Below are positions 1 through 7,886 of a stretch of 41,772 nt of DNA, piece by piece; positions within the stretch are counted from its first letter, which is position 1, and each line of letters opens with the position of its first letter. The DNA is taken from positions 1 through 41,772 of the forward strand of contig DWXC01000017.1 of NCBI GenBank assembly GCA_019119395.1, written 5' to 3'. The DNA comes from Candidatus Borkfalkia stercoripullorum. GTDB lineage: Bacteria; Bacillota; Clostridia; Christensenellales; Borkfalkiaceae. The notes beneath the pieces are model-generated. The model did no database searches. It worked only from the letters and a program-made list of their open reading frames with translations, and was not told the DNA's origin. The position numbers were made by a program, and so were the translations under genes.

Positions 1-237
1 AAAAAAGGCAACCGCACTCAATTCTATTATTGCCACCCTTATAGTGCATATGAGCGCGGCACGAATGAGCGCATGAACAGGGAGATACGCCGAAAGTTCC
101 CGAAAGGTACAGATTTTAGCAAAGTATCTCCAAAAAAAGTGAAAGAGGTTGAAACGTGGTTAAACAATTACCCCCGCGAAGTGCTGGGCTATGATACCCC
201 TGAAAACCTCTTTAACTACTATTTGTCATGTCTTTGA
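1..237 (+). CDS. IS30-family transposase, C-terminal fragment
   Basis: The reading frame is open from the first base and ends at TGA 235-237, so only the last 78 residues are in the window. It contains NERMNREIRRKFPKGTDF, the signature around the last catalytic Glu of the IS30-type DDE domain, and ends with YDTPENLFNYYLSCL, typical of the IS30 C-terminus. IS30 transposases cut and join element ends through an intermolecular circle intermediate. The copy may be intact beyond the window edge. Family assignment is strong; activity cannot be judged. Confidence 0.9.
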   Translation, partial: KKGNRTQFYYCHPYSAYERGTNERMNREIRRKFPKGTDFSKVSPKKVKEVETWLNNYPREVLGYDTPENLFNYYLSCL

Positions 238-285
238 AAAAATTTTTTAACTTTTTTCGCATTTACGCTTGACTTTTACCCGGAA
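1..285 (+). mobile_element. Right end of an IS30-family insertion sequence
   Basis: The transposase stop at 237 is followed by about 45 bp of AT-rich sequence containing CGCATTTACGCTTGACTTTT (259-278), which resembles the terminal inverted repeats of IS30-type elements. The sequence becomes GC-rich again after about 300. The exact end cannot be fixed because the left inverted repeat lies outside the window; 285 is an estimate. Confidence 0.5.
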
Positions 286-340
286 AAATATGGTTTGTAA
301 GGCATTTCCGCCCGCATAACCGTGATATTACGATACAAAA

Positions 341-374
341 CATGCGCGGACGGCCGAAACGCCGCCCGCGCATG
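341..374 (-). terminator. Hairpin terminator downstream of spoIIID
   Basis: A 14-bp stem (one G-T wobble) pairs 341-354 with 361-374 around a six-base loop. On the minus strand it is followed by TTTTGTATC, and on the plus strand by TTTTGC, so it may work in both directions, ending spoIIID transcription and read-through from the IS. Confidence 0.6.
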
Positions 375-490
375 TTTTGCGCATTCCGCACCGTTTTCCG
401 TTTTCACGGCTTACGAGCCCTGCGTTTTGCCGGAAACAGCGCGCCTTCCGTCGCCGCGCGCATACCCCGTGCGGCAATAAACCGCCCGGT

Positions 491-748
491 TTATTTCCCC
501 TTTGCCCCTTCGTATTTGCGGCGGGTCGCGTCCCCGCCCCGGATATGCCGCTCGGCGAGATTCTTTTCGAGAACTTTCCGCACCATACAAAACAGTTGGG
601 GATCGATCTCCGCCAATCGCTCCGATACGTCTTTATGTACGGTCGATTTGCTGATATTGAAGTGCGCGGCGCAGTCGCGCACCGTAGCATTCGTTTCCAA
701 AATATACTCCGCGCATCGCACCGCGCGCCTTTCCATATACTCCCACAT
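491..748 (-). CDS. spoIIID: Sporulation transcriptional regulator SpoIIID
   Basis: An 85-residue protein, the usual length for SpoIIID, the small DNA-binding protein that tunes sigma-E-dependent gene expression in the mother cell of spore formers. The helix-turn-helix segment TVRDCAAHFNISKSTVHKDV (residues 22-41) and the basic tail with RHIRGGDATRRKYEGAKGK match the family closely. ATG 748 is preceded by AGGGGACATATT as ribosome binding site. It is monocistronic, with a terminator at 341-374. Its presence suggests the organism belongs to a spore-forming lineage, though no other sporulation gene is visible here. Confidence 0.93.
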   Translation of the reverse strand: MWEYMERRAVRCAEYILETNATVRDCAAHFNISKSTVHKDVSERLAEIDPQLFCMVRKVLEKNLAERHIRGGDATRRKYEGAKGK

Positions 749-778
749 AATATGTCCCCTGCCTTTTCGCGATGTTAC

Positions 779-807
779 ATTCTATGTCGAAGTTTGAAAA
801 ATTATGA
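779..807 (-). promoter_or_regulatory. Possible sigma-E-type promoter of spoIIID
   Basis: Minus-strand TCATAATT (800-807) and CATAGAAT (779-786), 13 bp apart, resemble the sigma-E pattern (about ATATT, 13-15 bp, CATACAAT). They lie 31-59 bp upstream of the spoIIID start. spoIIID is a sigma-E gene in Bacillus, which supports the reading, but the match is partial. Confidence 0.4.
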
Positions 808-906
808 CGGATCTTTCAGCCGCCCGCCCCTATTTTGCCCGAACTTTTGATTGCCGATCGGCAGTTTCTTCCAATTTATGGGAATAGTCTCTTTTTTCCG
901 ATTGTT

Positions 907-926
907 AGAATATTTGCAAATATTCT
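907..926. promoter_or_regulatory. Perfect 20-bp palindrome, candidate operator
   Basis: AGAATATTTGCAAATATTCT is a perfect inverted repeat without a loop, 26 bp before the start of the small XRE-type gene at 953 and between it and spoIIID. The position suggests autoregulation by the downstream helix-turn-helix protein. There is no T-run after it, so a terminator is unlikely. Confidence 0.55.
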
Positions 927-952
927 GCAATTTTTTACAAAGGAGCGAAGCT

Positions 953-1198
953 ATGGAGCTTTCGAAGGCTATTTCTTACCGCATTTCTCAATTGCTGGCC
1001 GAAAAAGATTGGTCATCCTATAAATTATCGGGCAAATGCGCCGTCCCCACGTCAACGATTTCAAACATATTGCTGTGCAACGGAAAATCCTGCACGCTCT
1101 CCACTTTGAACAATCTTTGCAGAGGCTTCGGCATAAAACTCGTCACTCTTTTCGACTCGGAACTCTTTGATCCGGAAAATCTGGACGACAACGATTGA
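953..1198 (+). CDS. Small XRE-type helix-turn-helix regulator
   Basis: An 81-residue protein starting MELSKAISYRISQLLAEKDW, followed by a helix-turn-helix of the Cro/CI (XRE) kind: YKLSGKCAVPTSTISNILLC with the recognition helix at about residues 31-38, then TLSTLNNLCRGFGIKLVTLF, the typical last helices. ATG 953 was chosen because AAAGGAGCGAAGCT precedes it; an upstream in-frame ATG at 851 has no such site and adds a non-conserved leader. The acidic tail ENLDDND is short. The target is unknown; the palindrome at 907-926 is the natural candidate. Confidence 0.8.
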   Translation: MELSKAISYRISQLLAEKDWSSYKLSGKCAVPTSTISNILLCNGKSCTLSTLNNLCRGFGIKLVTLFDSELFDPENLDDND

Positions 1199-1210
1199 AA
1201 CCTCTTTTAC

Positions 1211-1239
1211 TTGCATATCTTCCGAGGATATGTTATAAT
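1211..1239 (+). promoter_or_regulatory. Sigma-A promoter of manA-glucokinase
   Basis: TTGCAT (1211-1216), 17-bp spacer, TATAAT (1234-1239), with an extended -10 TG at 1231-1232. It lies 35 bp before the manA start, giving that gene its own promoter independent of the XRE gene. Confidence 0.8.
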
Positions 1240-1273
1240 GATATAAGATAACGTTCCTCGGACGGTGAATGCC

Positions 1274-2194
1274 ATGATGCTCAGACTCATACCGACCCTG
1301 AAAGACTATATTTGGGGCGGATGCAAACTCAAATCCCTTTACGGGCGCGAGGGCGGCGAAAAGATCAGCGAAAGCTGGGAAGTTTCCGTCCACCCCGACG
1401 GGCCGAGCAAATTAGAAAACGGCGGCACGCTCGCGCAATACCTGCAGGGCCGCCCCGAAGCGGTTTCCCCGAAGGGCGGGGAACTGCCTGTACTCATCAA
1501 GTACATAGACGCGGCGGACAACCTTTCCGTGCAGGTACACCCCTGCGACGAATACGCCCGCAAGTACGAAAACGACAACGGCAAGACGGAGATGTGGTAC
1601 ATCGTGCAGGCGGACGAGGGCGCGGGCATCTACTGCGGTTTCCGCGAGGACACAGACAAAGCCCTGTTCCGCCAAAAAGTTTCCGACGGCACGGTGGAAG
1701 AGCTTCTGAACTTCATCCCCGTGAAGGCGGGCGACTGCTACCTCATCGAGGCGGGCACGGTGCACGCCATCGGCGCGGGATGCGTCATCTGCGAAGTGCA
1801 GCAGAGCAGCAACGTAACTTACCGCGTGTACGATTATAACCGAAAAGGCGCCGACGGCAAGCCGCGCCAACTGCACCTGGAAAAGGCGCTCGACGTGATC
1901 GACTTCAAAAAATTCAAAGACAACACGAACGGCGGCGCGCCCGGACGCGTTGCGGGCGGAAGCGTGCGGCGTCTGACCGAGTGCGCCTACTTCCGCTGCC
2001 GCGAACTGTCGCTTCGCGGTACGTTTTCGGAACAGAACGTCTCCTTTACCGCCGTAAACGTGCTTTCGGGCGAAGGCAAAGCGGACGGCAACACATTCCG
2101 GGCGGGCGACAGCTTTTTCGTGCCCGCGGGCGAGCGCTTTGCGCTCGAAGGGAACGCGAAAATCATTCTGACGGACGCGCCGCAAAACAAATGA
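1274..2194 (+). CDS. manA: Class I mannose-6-phosphate isomerase
   Basis: A 306-residue cytoplasmic, zinc-dependent enzyme that interconverts mannose 6-phosphate and fructose 6-phosphate. Family signatures are LKDYIWGGCKLKSLYG near the N-terminus, ISESWEVSVHPDGPS, LPVLIKYIDAADNLSVQVHP (two ligands of the cupin metal site), KTEMWYI, and EAGTVHAIGAGCVICEVQQS. Its length fits the short bacterial (Firmicutes) form. ATG 1274 or 1277 is likely; an in-frame GTG at 1265 is also open and no clear Shine-Dalgarno decides. The next gene, a sugar kinase, follows after 46 bp and probably shares the transcript. Confidence 0.9.
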   Translation: MMLRLIPTLKDYIWGGCKLKSLYGREGGEKISESWEVSVHPDGPSKLENGGTLAQYLQGRPEAVSPKGGELPVLIKYIDAADNLSVQVHPCDEYARKYENDNGKTEMWYIVQADEGAGIYCGFREDTDKALFRQKVSDGTVEELLNFIPVKAGDCYLIEAGTVHAIGAGCVICEVQQSSNVTYRVYDYNRKGADGKPRQLHLEKALDVIDFKKFKDNTNGGAPGRVAGGSVRRLTECAYFRCRELSLRGTFSEQNVSFTAVNVLSGEGKADGNTFRAGDSFFVPAGERFALEGNAKIILTDAPQNK

Positions 2195-2240
2195 AGCGCG
2201 CTGAAAAGAAAAACATAAAATCGAAAGGGAGAACACAATT

Positions 2241-3197
2241 ATGCAGTACTATGCGGGACTCGACCTCGGCGGCACGTTCGTCAAGGGCGGCATTGTAGAC
2301 GATAAGGGGAATATCGTCGCAAAGGACAAAATACCGACGGGCAAAGACCGGCCCTATACCGAGATCGCGCGCGACATGGCGGCGCTCGTAAAGTTGCTCG
2401 CGAAAAAGGCGGGCGTCGCGGAAAGCGACTTAAAAGCGGTCGGCATCGGCTCGCCCGGCACGATAGACAGCAAAAACGGGGTCATCGTGTATTCCAACAA
2501 CATCCGTTGGGAAAACGTGCCCCTCGCGAGCGAGATAGAAAAGGAACTTTCCCTGCCCGTATCCGTCACCAACGACGCGAACGCGGCGGCGCTCGGCGAA
2601 AGTTTTGCGGGCGCGGCCAAGCAGTACCCTTCCAGCATCTTCGTGACGCTCGGCACGGGCGTGGGCGGCGGCATCGTCATCGACGGCAAACTGTTCGAGG
2701 GCAACCGCTCGGCGGGCGCGGAGATCGGGCACATGGTCATACATACGGACGGAGAGCCCTGCACCTGCGGCAGGAAGGGCTGTTTCGAGGCGTACGCCTC
2801 GGCGACGGCGCTCATCCGCCAAACGCAAGAGGCAATGCGCGCGCACCCCGAAAGCGGGCTTTGGAAGATCTGCCCCGACCTTGAAAAGGTTGACGGCAAG
2901 ACTGCGTTCGACGGCATGCGCGCGGGCGACGAAATGGCGAAAGAGGTCGTTTCCGCCTACATCGCATACCTCGCGGAAGGACTTGCCAACCTTGCCAACA
3001 TATTCCGCCCCGACGCGATCGTTCTGGGCGGCGGCGTCTGCGCGGAAGGCGATACCCTCCTTCTGCCTCTTAAAGAAGAGATGAACAAGCGGCTGTACGG
3101 CGGCACGGGATACGCGCCCGTGGAGCTGATCGTGGCAAAACTCGGCAACGACGCGGGGCTTGTGGGCGCCGCATGCTTTGCCCGGCAGCGTATATAA
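2241..3197 (+). CDS. glcK: ROK-family glucokinase
   Basis: A 318-residue cytoplasmic kinase that phosphorylates glucose with ATP. The N-terminal phosphate-binding motif is YYAGLDLGGTFVKGGIVD. The ROK signature with sugar-binding and zinc ligands is at about residues 160-183 (EIGHMV, CTCGRKGCFEAYAS), and IVLGGGVC lies near the C-terminus. The start has AAAGGGAGAACACAATT upstream. With manA it forms a hexose-phosphate entry operon ending in a strong terminator. Confidence 0.92.
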   Translation: MQYYAGLDLGGTFVKGGIVDDKGNIVAKDKIPTGKDRPYTEIARDMAALVKLLAKKAGVAESDLKAVGIGSPGTIDSKNGVIVYSNNIRWENVPLASEIEKELSLPVSVTNDANAAALGESFAGAAKQYPSSIFVTLGTGVGGGIVIDGKLFEGNRSAGAEIGHMVIHTDGEPCTCGRKGCFEAYASATALIRQTQEAMRAHPESGLWKICPDLEKVDGKTAFDGMRAGDEMAKEVVSAYIAYLAEGLANLANIFRPDAIVLGGGVCAEGDTLLLPLKEEMNKRLYGGTGYAPVELIVAKLGNDAGLVGAACFARQRI

Positions 3198-3215
3198 ATT
3201 TGAATACCGACAGAT

Positions 3216-3257
3216 AAAAAGCCGCGCCCGAAACATCAGTTTCGGGCGCGGCTTTTT
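3216..3257 (+). terminator. Strong rho-independent terminator after glcK
   Basis: A perfect 19-bp stem (3216-3234 with 3239-3257) closes an ATCA loop and ends in TTTTT. The A-run on the left arm makes it usable for the opposite strand too, where the aldo/keto reductase remnant ends at 3291. Confidence 0.92.
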
Positions 3258-3290
3258 GCAACATAATTTGCGGCAACATCGCGCGCCGTT

Positions 3291-3785
3291 TCAGAATTTA
3301 TAATTGTGCAGCATTCTGATCCAATGCGGGTCGAAATGATCGACGATCTCGCCATGCCCGATATCCATCGCGGCGATCGCCTTCATGTCGTCTTCGGAAA
3401 GCGTAAAATCGAACACGTCTGAATTTTCGCGGATGCGCTCTTCGTGTACGGATTTCGGAATGACGACGACGCCGCGCTGCAAATTCCAACGGAGCGCGAC
3501 CTGCGCGGCGCTCTTGCCGTATTTTTTGCCGATACCCGTCAAAACAGGGCCTAGGAAGATATTGCGCAGTCCCTCGTCGAACGGCGCCCACGCCTCGGGC
3601 ACGACGCCGTATTCTTTCATCGTTTCAAGATTCTTTCCCTGCTGAAAGAAAGGATGCATCTCCGCCTGGTTGACCATCGGTGCGGCAAGCACCGCCCTTT
3701 TCGCCTCTTCATGATCCGGTATCTGAAAAACCCCGAACCCGAGCATCGGCATTTCAACGCCGTTATATAATTTGATATATTCCAT
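3291..3785 (-). pseudogene. Aldo/keto reductase with large internal deletion
   Basis: A 164-residue frame begins like a normal aldo/keto reductase (MEYIKLYNGVEMPMLGFGVF) and ends like one (LRWNLQRGVVVIPKSVHEER, then a C-terminal tail). At about residue 35 it jumps from KRAVLAA straight to PMVNQAEMHPFFQQ. About 110 residues are missing, including the segments that carry the catalytic Asp, Tyr, Lys and His of the barrel. The junction is in frame. Family members are about 275-285 residues, so the product should not reduce aldehydes or ketones. The start chosen has GAGGCGGCGAAT before it. Either a decaying gene or a cofactor-binding leftover; I favour decay. Confidence 0.8.
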
Positions 3786-3851
3786 ATTCGCCGCCTCAGT
3801 CATGCACCTTATAATTTTTCAGGAGCATTTCTCCGAATTTTGAAAAATTTT

Positions 3852-3894
3852 AAAATGAACGCCGCGCGGCATTCGGCCGCGCGGCGTTCATTTT
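3852..3894. terminator. Bidirectional terminator between HIT operon and AKR remnant
   Basis: A perfect 19-bp stem (3852-3870 with 3876-3894) with loop ATTCG and runs of A on one side and T on the other. It ends the minus-strand prmA-rsmE-mtaB-HIT operon and can insulate the other strand. Confidence 0.9.
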
Positions 3895-3937
3895 GCTTTA
3901 TAATCGTTTTTGATGTATTTTACAGGCAATCATTGTC

Positions 3938-4279
3938 TCACACGAGCTTTTCGCCGAGATCTTGCCCGCCCAGGATATGGATGTGCAGGTGGAACACCGT
4001 CTGACCCGCGTCCTTACCCTGATTGATGATGAGCCTGTACCCGTCCGAAAGGCCCAGTTCCGCAGCGATCCCGGGGATCTTGACGAGGCACTTTTTGACG
4101 ATCTCCGCCTGTTGTTCGTTCATCTCGGAAAGCGTCGCGAAGTGCGATTTGGGCACGCAAAGGCAGTGCACTTTCGCCTGCGGGTTGATGTCGCGGAATA
4201 CGAGCATGTCTTCGTCTTCGTAAACCTTGTTCGAAGGGATCTCCCCCGCGATGATCTTGCAGAAAATACAGTTTTCCAT
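3938..4279 (-). CDS. HIT-family nucleotide hydrolase (HinT-like)
   Basis: A 113-residue cytoplasmic protein of the histidine triad family, which hydrolyses phosphoramidates of AMP or GMP. The triad HLHIHILGG is at about residues 97-105. The N-terminus has CIFCKIIAGEIPSNKVYEDE, including the Cys pair seen in zinc-binding members. The start is preceded by AAGGAGATTAAAA, which overlaps the stop codon of mtaB 2 bp upstream, so translation is probably coupled. It is the last gene of the operon, a common position in Clostridia. Confidence 0.93.
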   Translation of the reverse strand: MENCIFCKIIAGEIPSNKVYEDEDMLVFRDINPQAKVHCLCVPKSHFATLSEMNEQQAEIVKKCLVKIPGIAAELGLSDGYRLIINQGKDAGQTVFHLHIHILGGQDLGEKLV

Positions 4280-4281
4280 TT

Positions 4282-5526
4282 TTAATCTCCTTCCTTATGC
4301 GGTATTTGCGCAAAAAGCCCGTCCTTGAACGCGTCTTCGGCGCGCACGGGCATGCTTTTCGCATATTCGCCCGCAAGGTACAGGCGGATATAGTTTTCCG
4401 AATACCCCTCGGTATACCCGTCCTTTACCTCTTCGGGCACAAATTCCAAAATTTTGCCTATAAATTTTTGTTCGTATTCCCCTTTCAGCTTTTCGGCAAG
4501 CGCCAGAAGTTTATGAAGGCGCGCGCTCTTTACCTCGGCGGGGACTTCCTTCATTTTCGCCGCGACCGTGCCCGTCCGCCTGCTGTACGGGAAGCAGTGG
4601 ATCTGCGAAAACCCGATCTCTTCGGCAAAGGCGAGCGTTTCTTCGAAGTCCTCTTCCGTTTCGGAGGGGAAACCCGCGATGATGTCCGTCGTGATCGCCG
4701 CGTCGGGGAAATATTCCCGTATCAGCGCGACGCGCGCGCGGTAATCGTCCTTCGTGTAGTGGCGGTTCATCTTCTTTAAGACGCTCTCCGCGCCGCTCTG
4801 CAAAGACAAATGAAAATGCGGCGCGAACCGCCCGACCCGTTTCGCCGCGTCCAACAGCGCCGCGGTCACGGCATTTACTTCGAGCGAGCCGAGCCGGATG
4901 CGGCAACGCGCATCCTTTACGGCGAGCAAAAGGTCTGCAAGCCCCCTGCCGCCGTCGTCGTACGACGAAATGTCTATGCCCGTTATGACCGCCTCTTCCG
5001 CCGTGCAGGAAAGGATCTCTTCGGCGGCGCTCTCCAACCGCCGCGAGCGGCTCCTTCCGCGCAGGTACGGGATGATGCAGTAGGAACAGAAGTTATTGCA
5101 ACCGTCCTGTATCTTCACGAACGCGCGCGATTTGAATCGCTTGGGGGCGGGCAGTTCGTCGTACTCTTTATCGTTTTCGTCGAGGAATATCCCCTTCTCA
5201 TTCAAAAGGCCTAGAATTTTGCCCTTTTGCCGCGCGCCCGAAACGACGGTCACGTTTTCCTTTTCCGCGAAAACGGCGGGGGTCTTTTCCGCGGCGCAGC
5301 CGCAGACAATGATCTTTGCTTCGGGATTGACCCTGCGTATCCGCGCAACCGCCTGGCGCGACTTTTTTTCCGCTTCGGCGGTCACGGCGCAGGTATTCAG
5401 AATGTACACGTCGGCGGGGACGAGCCCTTCCGCGACTTCCCAGCCCGCCCTTTCCAAGCCCTCGATGAGGGAGCCGCTCTCGCAGTCGTTCACCTTACAG
5501 CCCAACGTAAAAACCGATGCCTTCAT
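4282..5526 (-). CDS. mtaB: tRNA t6A37 methylthiotransferase MtaB
   Basis: A 414-residue radical-SAM enzyme that adds a methylthio group to N6-threonylcarbamoyladenosine at tRNA position 37. It has the N-terminal UPF0004 domain with three cluster-binding cysteines (TLGCKVN, ILNTCAV, VCGCAAE), the radical-SAM motif CNNFCSYC at about residues 143-150, and a C-terminal TRAM-like tail. The VNDCES N-terminus and gene neighbours fit MtaB (YqeV) rather than MiaB or RimO. The ATG overlaps the rsmE stop as ATGA, so the pair is translationally coupled. Confidence 0.92.
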   Translation of the reverse strand: MKASVFTLGCKVNDCESGSLIEGLERAGWEVAEGLVPADVYILNTCAVTAEAEKKSRQAVARIRRVNPEAKIIVCGCAAEKTPAVFAEKENVTVVSGARQKGKILGLLNEKGIFLDENDKEYDELPAPKRFKSRAFVKIQDGCNNFCSYCIIPYLRGRSRSRRLESAAEEILSCTAEEAVITGIDISSYDDGGRGLADLLLAVKDARCRIRLGSLEVNAVTAALLDAAKRVGRFAPHFHLSLQSGAESVLKKMNRHYTKDDYRARVALIREYFPDAAITTDIIAGFPSETEEDFEETLAFAEEIGFSQIHCFPYSRRTGTVAAKMKEVPAEVKSARLHKLLALAEKLKGEYEQKFIGKILEFVPEEVKDGYTEGYSENYIRLYLAGEYAKSMPVRAEDAFKDGLFAQIPHKEGD

Positions 5527-6236
5527 CTGAGTTCTCCCAGCGCGAACATAACCACGGACGTAAAGGCGATCGCCGCCGTCTCCGCCCGAAGGATGCGCTT
5601 TCCGAGCGTTACGCCCGCAAAGCCCTCCGCCTTTGCCTCGGCAAATTCATCTTCCGAAAACCCGCCTTCGCTCCCGACGACGAGCGCACAGCCGCCTTTC
5701 AGCGCGGATATATCCGCCTCGCTCTCTTTGGCGAATTCGCAGGCGAACAGTTTATTCTCAAACCCATTGCAGGAGGTGAGCGCGGCATTCAGATTGTCAT
5801 AATATACGATCTCGGGCGCGCGGGCGCGCAGGCACTGCTTTGCCGCTTCCCGCGCCACCTTTTTCAGCCTTTCCAGTTTGTTTTCGTTCATGTACGCGGA
5901 GCAGTAGCGGCTGGAAAAAATGCCTATCTCCGACACGCCCAGTTCGGTCGCCTTTTGCACGACGAGCTCGGTCTTGTCCCCTTTGAGCGCGCCCGCAAGC
6001 AGTTTTACGCGCGTTTGCGGTTCTTTGTCGGATACGCGCTCTCCCGTAACGTGGCAGTACAGCGCGCCCTTTTCCGCGCGGCAGACGATGGCGGTATATT
6101 CCTTTCCGCTGCCGTCCAAAAGAACGACTTCGTCGCCGGCGTTCAGGCGCAGAACGTTTTTCGCGTGCGCGTATTCCTCGCCGGCAAGCGCCGTTTCGGG
6201 CGTTATTTTATCTACAAAAAAGCGGCGCGCCGTCAT
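5523..6236 (-). CDS. rsmE: 16S rRNA m3U1498 methyltransferase RsmE
   Basis: A 237-residue SPOUT-class methyltransferase that methylates N3 of U1498 in 16S rRNA. N-terminal PUA-like segment MTARRFFVDKITPE and HAKNVLRLNAGDEVVLLDGS, then the knot with KTELVVQKATELGV and the SAM-binding loop CALVVGSEGGFSEDE and LGKRILRAETAAIAF. ATG 6236 has GGAGAG six bases upstream and overlaps the prmA stop as ATGA; an open leader further upstream is not conserved. Confidence 0.94.
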   Translation of the reverse strand: MTARRFFVDKITPETALAGEEYAHAKNVLRLNAGDEVVLLDGSGKEYTAIVCRAEKGALYCHVTGERVSDKEPQTRVKLLAGALKGDKTELVVQKATELGVSEIGIFSSRYCSAYMNENKLERLKKVAREAAKQCLRARAPEIVYYDNLNAALTSCNGFENKLFACEFAKESEADISALKGGCALVVGSEGGFSEDEFAEAKAEGFAGVTLGKRILRAETAAIAFTSVVMFALGELR

Positions 6237-7183
6237 TTTTCTCTCCGCATCGCGAGTGCGAACCATTCGCCCTTGCGTATCTGTTCGATAAGGCAAAGCC
6301 CCTTTTCGGCATACGCACGCTTTACCTGTTCCAGTTTGCTCTCAATGATGCCGCTCAGAATGAGCGTACCGCCCTCTTGCAGGTTTTTGGGTATGCTCCC
6401 GGAAAGGCGGCACAAGATGTCGGCGGTGATGTTCGCCGTCATCAGCCCGCCCCTGATCTCCGCGTTTTCCAAAAGGTCGGAGAGAGCCACCTTCGTTTTA
6501 TCGGCGGTGCCGTTGAGCAGGCAGTTATGCTCGGCGCTGCGCACGGCGACGTAGTCGATGTCCGTCAGGTACGCGAACTTTGCGCCCAGTTTGACGGCGG
6601 CGATGCCGAGGATGCCGCTGCCGCAGCCCACGTCTATGACCGTTTCGCCTTCTTTGAGATATTTTTGCAGAAGTTCGAGGCACATGGAAGTCGTTTCGTG
6701 CTCGCCCGTGCCGAACGCCATGTTCGAGTCGAGGCGGATGACGATCTCGTCCGGCTTTTTCTCGTATTTGATCCATTCGGGGCAGACGACCACCCTTTCG
6801 CCGATATGGATGGGGCGGAAATGCTTTTTCCAGATGTCGATCCAGTCGTCGCCGTCCACTTCGCGCCTTCCCGTTTCGAGCGAGCCGAGGCGGAAAATAC
6901 CCGCGCTGCGTTCGCGCAGGGCGTCGAGGTCGGATACGATCTCCCTTATTTTTTCGGCCGCCACGTCGAGCGGCAGAAAGCATTTGACGAGTACGTCGCC
7001 GCCCGCCTGCTCGCAAAGGTCGTCGTCCATGTAGTCCCAAAAGGTACGCTTGTCGTTTTGCAGGGCGATGACGTCGTTCACGTCGGATATGGCGACGCCG
7101 TAATTCGTATAATCCCACAAAATGTCCGCGATCAGTTCGCTGCCTTCCGTGGTCGTATGTATGGTAAGTTCAATGAATTTCAT
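6233..7183 (-). CDS. prmA: Ribosomal protein L11 methyltransferase PrmA
   Basis: A 316-residue class I SAM methyltransferase that trimethylates ribosomal protein L11. Motifs are DDWIDIWKKHFRPIHIGERV, the substrate-side loop LDSNMAFGTGEHETTSMCLE, and the SAM-binding VIDVGCGSGILGIAAVKLGA. ITADILCRLS stands where many members have a longer NPPY-like active-site segment. AAAGAGG precedes the start. It heads a four-gene run (prmA-rsmE-mtaB-HIT) joined by 4-bp overlaps. Confidence 0.94.
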   Translation of the reverse strand: MKFIELTIHTTTEGSELIADILWDYTNYGVAISDVNDVIALQNDKRTFWDYMDDDLCEQAGGDVLVKCFLPLDVAAEKIREIVSDLDALRERSAGIFRLGSLETGRREVDGDDWIDIWKKHFRPIHIGERVVVCPEWIKYEKKPDEIVIRLDSNMAFGTGEHETTSMCLELLQKYLKEGETVIDVGCGSGILGIAAVKLGAKFAYLTDIDYVAVRSAEHNCLLNGTADKTKVALSDLLENAEIRGGLMTANITADILCRLSGSIPKNLQEGGTLILSGIIESKLEQVKRAYAEKGLCLIEQIRKGEWFALAMRREK

Positions 7184-7230
7184 AAAAACCTCTTTGCGCC
7201 GCCCTTGTTCGGGCGGCGCGGGAAAAGCGT

Positions 7231-7806
7231 TTACATTAAAAAGAGAAGCATTGCGGCTTCGTCCGCCGCGCCTTCCGTTACGAAGCGCACGGGGTTGATA
7301 TCGTACAGCGTGCCGAGGAAAGACCCGTCGATCTTCGCGAGAAAATCCTGTACGAACTGCGTGCTTTCAAAAATTTTCAGAACACCGAAGAAGAGCAGCA
7401 ACAGCAGGAACACCGCCGCGACCATGAGGATCATGCCGAGTATGCGGTTGACCGTGCGCACAGCCGTGTTGTTTGCCGAAAAGATGCCGCCGAGGAATTT
7501 TACGATAAGGATGCGAACGATCTGCACCGCGAAAAAGAGCAGTACGTAATAGATGACCGTTTCCAGATGGATCTTTCCGAGGAAGCTCCATGCGTCCGTG
7601 AGCGCATTGTTGATCTTGTCGATGAGGGCGGCCACCCCGGGAATGCCCGCGATCATGCCGCCGAACGTAACACAGACAAAAATAGACAGAATAAACCCGA
7701 AAATACCCTTTGTAAAAAAGCGGAGCGTCCGCGCAAAGCCGACGGCAAGCCCCAGCCCCGCAAACAAGACCGCGACGAGGATCGTCATCGCGTTCAAAGT
7801 CGTCAT
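7231..7806 (-). CDS. CvpA-like multispan membrane protein
   Basis: A 191-residue protein with four hydrophobic stretches (about residues 5-25, 33-55, 82-105 and 120-145). The pattern of small residues and GF..G..RG-like turns (LAVGFARTLRFFTKGIFGF) resembles the CvpA/colicin V production family, whose role is poorly defined. The ATG at 7806 has ACAAGGAGAATCAATT upstream; an open frame further upstream lacks this. It sits 47 bp upstream of prmA, separated by a 9-bp GC hairpin (7196-7219) without T-run, so it may be co-transcribed. Assignment is tentative. Confidence 0.55.
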   Translation of the reverse strand: MTTLNAMTILVAVLFAGLGLAVGFARTLRFFTKGIFGFILSIFVCVTFGGMIAGIPGVAALIDKINNALTDAWSFLGKIHLETVIYYVLLFFAVQIVRILIVKFLGGIFSANNTAVRTVNRILGMILMVAAVFLLLLLFFGVLKIFESTQFVQDFLAKIDGSFLGTLYDINPVRFVTEGAADEAAMLLFLM

Positions 7807-7849
7807 AATTGATTCTCCTTGTTTTATACCGCCGAAAACGCGGTAACAA

Positions 7850-7873
7850 ATTATTGCCCGCCCGGGCAATAAT
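7850..7873 (-). terminator. Weak terminator or hairpin after DUF1846 gene
   Basis: An 11-bp inverted repeat (ATTATTGCCCG with CGGGCAATAAT, 2-base loop) lies 14 bp past the DUF1846 stop. The following minus-strand sequence is TTTGTTACC, with few Ts, so read-through into the membrane gene is possible. Confidence 0.5.
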
Positions 7874-7886
7874 CATTCGCCCGGAC

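Noticed and set aside
7196-7219. Terminator between the CvpA-like gene and prmA
   Set aside because: The 9-bp GC hairpin has no T-run on the minus strand; it more likely affects the nearby prmA ribosome binding site or nothing.
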